Positions 29,701-33,598 of a stretch of DNA of 33,598 nt are shown piece after piece. Numbering within the stretch: position 1 is the stretch's first letter; every line of letters begins with the position of its first letter. Source of the stretch: Lachnospiraceae bacterium (lineage in GTDB: Bacteria; Bacillota; Clostridia; Lachnospirales; Lachnospiraceae); assembly GCA_011958945.1 (NCBI GenBank), contig BLLT01000018.1, forward strand, positions 1-33,598. The letters are read 5' to 3'. The notes beneath the pieces are model-generated. The model was not told where the DNA came from, ran no database searches, and was given only the letters and a program-made list of their open reading frames with translations. Both the position numbers and the translations under genes were made by a program.

Positions 29701-30683
29701 TTAAGGTAGACATCAATCCCATTACAGAGGGCAAGACCGGAACACTTGGGGAGTATCTTCCGAGTGTGGAAGCCTATCTTGCGGAAAAAAGAGCCGCCCT
29801 GCAGGAGAAAGCCGCAGAGCAGGCACAGGAAGAAAAACAGACGGTTGTCACCCTTACAGTGGCGGAGTGTGGGGAATTCCACAATTTTGGAGAGTACCAT
29901 GAGGGGATAGCAGACGTCCCGGAAGCAATCGCCATTTTCAACCGGATACCGCCGGAGAGGATGAACGGTATTCCAAGCATCGGCATCAATATCCATACAG
30001 AAGGGACAGAAAGCTATGAGGACACGCAGATGGATATTGTTTCGGGCAGAGTTGCGGATTTGGAGATTCTGGACTATGTGCCGGATATTACGGACAATCC
30101 GAAGGCGGTGGAGGTCATTGCGGAGCTGATCGACAAGCTGCCGGATATAGAGGTCAGGGGTTCTCTGGAGAAGTGGCAGGCGGCTTTCCTTGCTGCGGAG
30201 ATAGACCAGCTTTCCTACAACTACGACACTGTTCAGTACAATCAGACAGTGGAGGACAGGGAAGCGCAGATAGCGAACATCACAGAGGACATCAGGAACG
30301 GGAATACCGGGTATCTGAATGATTTCCTCAATGCGCTTATTTCAGACAGTATCCGGGAAGGCATGACGGATATTATCGGGAAAGGGACGGAGCTTGATGA
30401 CAGTGAGGGCGTACAGACCGCAAGGAAGGCGAAGGAGCTGTTAGATAAGCTGGCGGAATACAAGCCGCTTGCAAAGATTGAGGAACTGGAAGAATGTAAC
30501 TATAATATGATTGATAACGTTCTGAACAATGAGAAGCCGAAAGAGGAAAAAGAAAAGCAGTCAGGCAGGATTTCCATAAAGGAAAAGCTGGCGGAGAAAA
30601 AGGCGGTCATCGAGCAGAGGGATAAGTTGGAGAAGGAAGTCCCGGAAAAGGGGACAGAGAAAAAATCAGAGAGGGAGATATAA
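26745..30683 (+). CDS. C-terminal part of the ArdC-type polyvalent protein, with YodL, nucleotidyltransferase and LPD-like domains
   Basis: 1312 aa as an open frame, but residues 1-15 are RIT sequence and no SD precedes ATG 26745, so real initiation is uncertain. From E16 (ESIAYTVCQHFGI) it is the continuation of the ArdC zincin gene; joined, the protein would be about 1538 aa. A YodL-like domain is at about 449-545 (YGIYQLK, NYTLVYTGELT, GHSLSVSDVVVLH). A region at about 590-760 resembles LPD/YodL-associated domains. A nucleotidyltransferase domain has GSRCRG at 944-949, D956, D958 and D989 (three acidic residues intact). The C-terminal part resembles LPD16, and GRISIKEKL begins at 1274. Domain names are from memory; the MNT-type motif is clearly visible. 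Confidence 0.8.
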   Translation: MLSIIHQMLMYPFQAESIAYTVCQHFGIDTSDYSFGYIAGWSSGKEMPELKSSLDTIRRTSSELIKGIETQLLEIEKERAAEQAQEDILLLVANTDRSEYDLLNVKGMERTEIFNLLSAMKDDDRQNVEAYLERAGAWVTLLANERSEEVEEYHLDYAYDTDTHEITDFKALQEERERANVPIEYGDVIVRISTPDSGEYETIKIADMQSEVANVLYAIPFLEENEWNGNVLDYLQERGFEFVPIMRSGGLNDGYPQFYDFDVDMSEWEVHTASELPATVQAEQLINRMEFHRSVYDSDERNLIMNHAYKLDDMYKTTSLAHSLAEQKDDLPLLWETIRVAEEEIDALPDGMAGLSQMHEYGYSWDEMLPLTKDRATELFREDVSVYQLHADGSETLVEDRAALQEHDGLFGVEKGDWNAYKEYQSMKQELEDSEPNREAQLLYGNEGKYGIYQLKDSAETRDIRFMDMDYLEKEGIPVSRENYTLVYTGELTEGMSLEDIYTKFNIDHPADFTGHSLSVSDVVVLHQDGKNTSHYVDSVGYREIPEFTKELSVSAEISTEKDAARDEVTEIPAEAAAEHTAAENTMAEPDNDKVSYYVIEDLSTWAENSPEKSRLERFESLPEAMAKFTEYRGKETEDKPDMARATFGFHVNGSEFDLIHVRNHENCLSLDFTHSRAAEESSRFMEDLQTLNHEVGFDKVRVHREMSPEEIKDFVKQRFEYQLKSSGLDDISLYMDRFDALYEQGKMEHLMPTASQKHIVEDVPFTEWENPYIDTKSQTMGREETELAFRLADRYISIQEVTEGYDYTIYDMDYRELDGGIYDNPDITIRQALDEIVTDLKEPMHRSELEGNIHTYDELIPIDYNVLVEKAEQEAKHGIENRIRKEAEERKTVADFKARTEELFHGINGQTQEDIELSVYAYLQSKIDEYGINIELVDVAVSGSRCRGLEEAGSDLDVVVEYRGRESEDDLFNAFHEDGFTIGGVKVDINPITEGKTGTLGEYLPSVEAYLAEKRAALQEKAAEQAQEEKQTVVTLTVAECGEFHNFGEYHEGIADVPEAIAIFNRIPPERMNGIPSIGINIHTEGTESYEDTQMDIVSGRVADLEILDYVPDITDNPKAVEVIAELIDKLPDIEVRGSLEKWQAAFLAAEIDQLSYNYDTVQYNQTVEDREAQIANITEDIRNGNTGYLNDFLNALISDSIREGMTDIIGKGTELDDSEGVQTARKAKELLDKLAEYKPLAKIEELEECNYNMIDNVLNNEKPKEEKEKQSGRISIKEKLAEKKAVIEQRDKLEKEVPEKGTEKKSEREI

Positions 30684-30686
30684 GCT

Positions 30687-30896
30687 ATGGATAAATTTAC
30701 AGTGGAAGAAATCAATTTGATGTGTGTGTTTGAGTTTGAGGGGCAGGACAGGAAGGGCATGATTGCTGACATAAAGAACGTAATCCCCCACATACAGGAC
30801 AGTGACATGGTGGAGCTTGCCGGACAGGTTTTAGGGAAACTGGAAACCATGAGCGATGCGGAATTTGCAGAGGTGGCATTGGAAGCGGCGGAGTGA
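30687..30896 (+). CDS. transposon-transfer assisting (TTRAP) family protein
   Basis: 69 aa, acidic and helical (FTVEEINLMCVFEFEGQDRKGMI, ending in EFAEVALEAAE). This matches the small TTRAP family, which in Tn1549-like ICEs follows the large polyvalent genes. The ATG comes 4 bp after the preceding stop with GAGGGAG upstream. Family function is named for its ICE context; the mechanism is unknown. It is the last gene of the + strand operon. Confidence 0.8.
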   Translation: MDKFTVEEINLMCVFEFEGQDRKGMIADIKNVIPHIQDSDMVELAGQVLGKLETMSDAEFAEVALEAAE

Positions 30897-30933
30897 TTAA
30901 CGCAAATCTTTTATAGCATTATTCGACATAACG

Positions 30934-30942
30934 TGCTATAAT
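30934..30942 (+). promoter_or_regulatory. extended -10 promoter of the holin-like peptide gene
   Basis: TGCTATAAT, a perfect extended -10 (TGnTATAAT); no good -35 is seen at 17 bp, as is usual for extended -10 promoters. Predicted start is near 30949, giving a leader of about 65 bases before the ATG. Confidence 0.65.
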
Positions 30943-30984
30943 TCTCTTAGTCAGATTAGAGCAAGTAGGGATAGTCTGCGGTTG

Positions 30985-31006
30985 TCCTTTCTGGAAACGG
31001 AAAGGA
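30985..31006 (+). promoter_or_regulatory. hairpin that can hide the ribosome binding site of the holin-like peptide
   Basis: TCCTTTC (30985-30991) is perfectly complementary to GAAAGGA (31000-31006) across an 8-base loop. The right arm is the SD of the peptide gene (AAAGGAGG at 31001-31008), so the hairpin would limit translation, a common feature of type I toxin mRNAs. Confidence 0.6.
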
Positions 31007-31013
31007 GGTCGGT

Positions 31014-31097
31014 ATGAACACACTTGAGATACTTACACTGCTGTTGGTCATTTTCGCAGCATTAACATACATAGACAATAAACACAACCGCAAGTAA
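31014..31097 (+). CDS. 27-aa holin-like (type I toxin) membrane peptide
   Basis: Starts MNTLEILTLLLVIFAAL, then TYIDNKHNRK: one hydrophobic helix with a short basic tail. Very similar in design to the putative holin-like toxins of Firmicutes (patterns such as MxxFExLxLM...ALLTYI). ATG has the very strong SD AAAGGAGG. Overexpression of such peptides depolarises the membrane. It lies between the TTRAP gene and the relaxase, with an antisense promoter in its 3' UTR. Family call is from motif and length; activity is not shown. Confidence 0.75.
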   Translation: MNTLEILTLLLVIFAALTYIDNKHNRK

Positions 31098-31099
31098 CG

Positions 31100-31210
31100 G
31101 AAAAGGCTATCTTCTACTGCAATAGAGGATAGCCTTGTAATCCGTAATTTTTACGCTTTATAAGTTTCCGATTGAACAACCGTCGGACGTGCAAATATCC
31201 TTCGGCTTCT
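31100..31210 (-). ncRNA. putative antisense RNA antitoxin against the holin-like peptide mRNA
   Basis: On the minus strand, TTGCAA (31240-31245) and TATAAT (31217-31222) are spaced exactly 17 bp, predicting a start near 31210. Transcription runs leftward to a hairpin, AAGGCTATC/GATAGCCTT (31136-31103), followed on that strand by TTTTCC. The RNA would be about 110 nt and complementary to the 3' UTR of the toxin mRNA, which should extend to the terminator at 31259-31288. This is the layout of txpA/ratA-type systems. Confidence 0.6.
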
Positions 31211-31216
31211 ATGATG

Positions 31217-31245
31217 ATTATAAACCAACACTGCGGATTTTGCAA
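31217..31245 (-). promoter_or_regulatory. promoter of the antisense RNA
   Basis: On the minus strand: -35 TTGCAA, 17-bp spacer, -10 TATAAT. A near-consensus sigma-A promoter within an otherwise gene-free stretch. Confidence 0.7.
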
Positions 31246-31258
31246 GAGGGTTTAGGAG

Positions 31259-31288
31259 ATAGGGGTGCTTCGGCGCTCCTATTTTTTT
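31259..31288 (+). terminator. intrinsic terminator of the toxin mRNA
   Basis: ATAGGGGTGC, loop TTCG, GCGCTCCTAT: a 10-bp stem with two G-U pairs, then TTTTTTT (31282-31288). Strong. Confidence 0.9.
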
Positions 31289-31391
31289 GCGGATTTGTAA
31301 ATTATCTTACATGAAAACGGTCTTGTCTGCAAGAAATTTTTCTGATTTTATAAATAGATAGGAAGGAAAGAGTGGGATTCCGCCGCAGCCG

Positions 31392-31548
31392 GCATTGTGG
31401 GCAGTGTGTATAACTCCCCGTCTTATGGAGCTGTGGGCAACACTGTTTGCAGGATGTGGGAAAGCTGCATTTGCTTTTCCATATGCTGTGAATAGTGTTG
31501 TCCATAGCGGAATGGGGAGTTATGCACACTGTCCACGATGCTTTTTTT
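31392..31548 (+). ncRNA. 150-base near-perfect long hairpin ending in T7: structured RNA or single-strand origin candidate
   Basis: Bases 31392-31419 pair with 31514-31541 over 28 positions, 25 Watson-Crick and three G-U on the plus strand. Further in, 31435-31444 pairs with 31494-31503, and 31450-31465 pairs with 31473-31488 (one mismatch, two G-U) around a 7-base loop. Seven Ts follow at 31542-31548. All three closing-stem differences keep pairing on the plus strand but would be A-C on the minus strand, suggesting selection on plus-strand RNA or ssDNA. Two perfect DnaA-box matches lie in the stem (TGTGTATAA at 31405 and TTATGCACA at 31520). The hairpin lies 36 bases beyond the relaxase stop. 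A promoter is not obvious (best: TTGTCT, 20 bp, TATAAA at 31349-31354). The remainder of the 31289-31391 gap shows nothing else clear. Confidence 0.6.
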
Positions 31549-31576
31549 GCTTTTAAAGTCTTTTCGGGGCTGGATA

Positions 31577-32950
31577 TTACCGGGCAGGGTTATTGTCCCG
31601 GTCTGGCTGTTCCTGTGCGTTTTTTGGCGGCTCTGTGCGCCCTAAATACTGGTTCAGGTTCTCCAGTTTCCGGTTCAGCGATTTCAGTTCCTTATCGCAG
31701 TTTTTGTAAGTGGCAGTCAGATCCTTCTTCTGTGCGGTCAGCTCCTGATATTCCGCTTTCAGCTTGTCAATGTTTAAACCTTTTAAATGGATGCCCGCCT
31801 GTTCCAGCATACGCCTAGCGCCGCCATAAAGTATAATCTGGCTTTCATGCTTGCGGAAATATGCGTCAGGATTTTTTGATTTCTTATAGGCAATATTGTA
31901 AGATCTGTTTGCTTTGTATTGTTCCGCATATTTGATGATTTCCGCAAGGTCTTTGATGCGGTTTTCCAGCTTGCGGACGGTCTGCTTCGCTTCCTTTCCG
32001 GTGGCGGAAGTGGCGGCGATCTTTTGTTCCAGTTCTGCGATGGAACCTACCTCATTGTACGCCTGTGCTGCAATCTTTAAATTCTCAACCGCCGCCCACC
32101 TTTGCAGTCCCGGACTGTTTTGGAATTTTTCATCAGAGGTGTCAATCAATCTCTTATCCGCATAATCTCTTTTTGGGATAACTGCCTTCCGTTCCCGTTT
32201 CAATTCTATCCGTTCTTTGATGCGCTCCTTTGTATATTCCCTGCCGAGTGACTTCACACTGCCACGCACAAAACGGTCTTTGCCGAGTGGACGGAAAGAG
32301 ATAAATTTGGGGGCATCTTCCCCAAAGGCTTCGCCTTTTATCTCATAGCCTTTTGCCCGCATCAGGAGCAGAAATTCTTCATAGGTGGAGGATGCTTTGA
32401 TGGCAGCGCTGATGTCTTTTCTTATCTGCGTTTTCCATGCTGTACCGTTCCTGTCTGACTGCCATTCATTATATTTTTTCCCACGCTCTCCGCCGGGAAT
32501 TATGACGGAAAGGTTATGCTCGCTGCACAGCTCGTCACTTAATTTTCGGATGCGGTAATAGCTCTGCTTACAGTCGTGATATTTATCATGCTCTATGTTG
32601 TCGGCGGCACAGAAAATAATATGGTTATGGACGTGACCTTTATCAATATGTGTGGTGACAACATAAGAATATTTCCCCTCTAAAACCTTGTCCGCAAGTT
32701 CCTTCCCGATCTGGTGCGCTTCGTCAAAGCTGACCTCACCAGGAGCGAAAGCCTGTATCAGATGATAGGCTTTGTTAGGGCTGTTTTCCCGGCAGTGGTC
32801 TAAGGTATATTTGAAGTCAATCGCTGCGGTTTCCGGCGCACAGGCATAGGAAGAAATATAGATGCTTTCATCTGTCTTGTTCGGGTTGCATATGTAGGCT
32901 ACCGCTTTATCAACGGTTGCTGTGATAGCATGGATTTTTGTGTATGCCAT
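31577..32950 (-). CDS. MobP-type relaxase
   Basis: 457 aa. The conserved three-His motif is H106-V-H108-N-H110 in THIDKGHVHNHIIF, and Y19 (AVAYICNP) is the likely catalytic tyrosine of motif I. Residues after about 250 are helical with coiled-coil character (LEQKIAATSATGKEAKQTVRKLE; LNRKLENLNQYL). The relaxase nicks oriT, stays covalently bound to the 5' end and is led into the T4SS. ATG 32950 overlaps the end of mobC by 52 bp, with AAAGGAG 14 bases upstream. It is convergent to the transfer operon. Length is complete. The RISVKEKL-type tail seen in three other ICE proteins is absent. Confidence 0.93.
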   Translation of the reverse strand: MAYTKIHAITATVDKAVAYICNPNKTDESIYISSYACAPETAAIDFKYTLDHCRENSPNKAYHLIQAFAPGEVSFDEAHQIGKELADKVLEGKYSYVVTTHIDKGHVHNHIIFCAADNIEHDKYHDCKQSYYRIRKLSDELCSEHNLSVIIPGGERGKKYNEWQSDRNGTAWKTQIRKDISAAIKASSTYEEFLLLMRAKGYEIKGEAFGEDAPKFISFRPLGKDRFVRGSVKSLGREYTKERIKERIELKRERKAVIPKRDYADKRLIDTSDEKFQNSPGLQRWAAVENLKIAAQAYNEVGSIAELEQKIAATSATGKEAKQTVRKLENRIKDLAEIIKYAEQYKANRSYNIAYKKSKNPDAYFRKHESQIILYGGARRMLEQAGIHLKGLNIDKLKAEYQELTAQKKDLTATYKNCDKELKSLNRKLENLNQYLGRTEPPKNAQEQPDRDNNPAR

Positions 32951-33240
32951 ACCTGTTTCATCAACTCCTTTACTTCGTCCATATCTTCCTGATAGACGTG
33001 GTTTGTGCTGTTAATCCTTTTTGCAATCTGGTTCAGATTGGAGCTGATCCGTCCAAGCTCCGTATTGTATTCCCGCAAAAAACTGTAATCCACGTCATAG
33101 ACATATCCGTAGAGAATGAGCTTCCGGAGGAAAGCCGATTTGCTTTTCATGCCGGACAGTTTGAACTTCTCGTCTAAGATATACTGTTCCTTATCATTTA
33201 AGTGAAATTCGTTCCGGTTGGTGCGTGTCCTGTTTGCCAT
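32899..33240 (-). CDS. MobC-like relaxosome accessory protein
   Basis: 113 aa from the ATG at 33240, selected because GAAAGGA lies about 10 bases upstream; the longer open frame to 33432 has no SD. N-terminal basic segment (MANRTRTNRNEFHL) and a ribbon-helix-helix-like region (SKSAFLRKLILYGYV), then the MobC signature (LGRISSNLNQIAKRIN). MobC proteins bind oriT, open the duplex and recruit the relaxase. It is co-transcribed with the relaxase from the promoter at 33355-33383. Confidence 0.88.
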   Translation of the reverse strand: MANRTRTNRNEFHLNDKEQYILDEKFKLSGMKSKSAFLRKLILYGYVYDVDYSFLREYNTELGRISSNLNQIAKRINSTNHVYQEDMDEVKELMKQVWHTQKSMLSQQPLIKR

Positions 33241-33332
33241 TTCTGCATCGTCCTTTCTAAATTTGGGCATAAAAAAACTGCTGTAACTTGTCTGGTTTAC
33301 AACAGTCTGGTTTTGTGTCTGTTCAGTTGTTT

Positions 33333-33348
33333 TGGATAAACTTATCCA
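33333..33348. promoter_or_regulatory. palindromic operator at the mob transcription start
   Basis: TGGATAA-AC-TTATCCA, a perfect 7-bp inverted repeat. It spans about +1 to +16 of the mob promoter, a position suited to repression, perhaps by MobC itself or by the Xre-like protein. Direct repeats GTCTGGTTT (33290-33298 and 33305-33313) lie in the leader that follows. Confidence 0.55.
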
Positions 33349-33354
33349 TGTGTT

Positions 33355-33383
33355 ATTGTAGCAAATCTGCGGAGGAAGGTCAA
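33355..33383 (-). promoter_or_regulatory. sigma-A promoter of mobC-relaxase
   Basis: On the minus strand: TTGACC (33378-33383), 17-bp spacer, TACAAT (33355-33360). Predicted start is near 33348, about 108 bases before the mobC ATG. Confidence 0.75.
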
Positions 33384-33483
33384 GGACTGGCAGAGAAAAA
33401 ACGGAAAGAAAACCAAAGAGGGTTAGGGACACTTCCCTATGGAAATTTCATCAAACGGACGGCAGGACGGAATGATGAATTTC

Positions 33484-33586
33484 GCCCATGTGTCCGGACA
33501 TGGGCAGTGCTTGCTATTCTTGTCAATAATTCTTGATAACGGTAGTTATCCCGACTTTTTTGGTATCATGACTTTTTATCAAGAAT
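33484..33586. other. cluster of inverted repeats, candidate oriT
   Basis: GCCCATGT and ACATGGGC (33484-33505) form one palindrome; GATAAC-GGTA-GTTATC (33535-33550) a second; ATTCTTGATAA (33529-33539) and TTATCAAGAAT (33576-33586) an outer 11-bp repeat. Placement upstream of mobC is where oriT usually lies in this family. No nic site can be assigned. No gene is seen in 33241-33598. Confidence 0.45.
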
Positions 33587-33598
33587 GTTGTATTTGCG

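Noticed and set aside
31405-31528. Two perfect DnaA boxes as a stand-alone replication origin
   Set aside because: Only two boxes, both within the stem of the long hairpin and mirror images of each other, so they may be by-products of the fold; kept only as an option under the hairpin finding.
1-33598. CRISPR array, tRNA, rRNA or insertion sequence with DDE transposase
   Set aside because: No regularly spaced repeats, no tRNA-like cloverleaf and no DDE transposase reading were seen.

Overview
The window is part of an integrative and conjugative element (ICE) of the Tn1549/CTn type found in gut Clostridia (Lachnospiraceae or Ruminococcaceae-like hosts). The evidence is gene content and order: a VirB4-type ATPase of the Firmicutes ICE class, a cell-wall hydrolase, DUF4315 and DUF4366 proteins, topoisomerase III, a DNA methylase, a giant methylase/helicase protein, an ArdC-type polyvalent protein, a transposon-transfer-assisting (TTRAP) protein, and a convergent MobC/MobP relaxase pair. 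Shine-Dalgarno sites are strong and TTG starts occur, as in Firmicutes. No rRNA, tRNA, CRISPR array, integrase or att site of the ICE itself is in the window, so both ICE ends lie outside it.

Layout. Bases 1-8964 (+) are one tightly packed, partly overlapping transfer operon: VirB4 (cut by the window edge just after the Walker A region), a membrane protein with M23 and NlpC/P60 domains, DUF4315, DUF4366, TopB, an orphan DNA methylase and a small Xre-type regulator, closed by a strong hairpin at 9009-9051. Bases 9060-11672 hold one visibly AT-rich foreign-looking gene with its own promoter and terminator; it encodes an 801-aa protein with a PD-(D/E)XK-like motif and a C-terminal SEC-C zinc motif, a possible defence cargo. 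Bases 11690-21890 hold a 16-codon Trp-rich leader ORF overlapping an attenuator-like hairpin, then a 3055-aa polyvalent protein (ArdC-like N domain, N6-adenine methyltransferase, SNF2 helicase) with a TnpV-family gene nested out of frame in its linker, then a DUF6674-like coiled-coil protein. Bases 21913-30896 hold an ArdC-family polyvalent protein of about 1538 aa cut in two by a 4.15-kb recombinase-in-trio (RIT) element, followed by TTRAP. Bases 30930-31290 look like a type I toxin-antitoxin cassette: a 27-aa holin-like peptide, an SD-sequestering hairpin and an antisense promoter in its 3' UTR. Bases 31392-31548 form a long, almost fully paired hairpin ending in seven Ts. Bases 31577-33598 (-) hold the relaxase, MobC, their promoter and inverted repeats that may be oriT.

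How it works together (inference from families). VirB4 powers the type IV secretion channel, the hydrolase opens the wall, MobC and the relaxase nick oriT, and TopB and the SNF2 helicase handle transferred DNA. The methylases and ArdC-like domains would protect incoming DNA from host restriction. Three separate proteins share a C-terminal module of the form GR(I/V)S(V/I)(K/R)(E/D)KL about 35-39 residues from the end; a common delivery or recruitment tag is an attractive reading. The strongest candidates for something not previously described are this shared tail, the 31392-31548 hairpin, the leader-peptide attenuator, the nested tnpV gene and the nuclease/SEC-C cargo.
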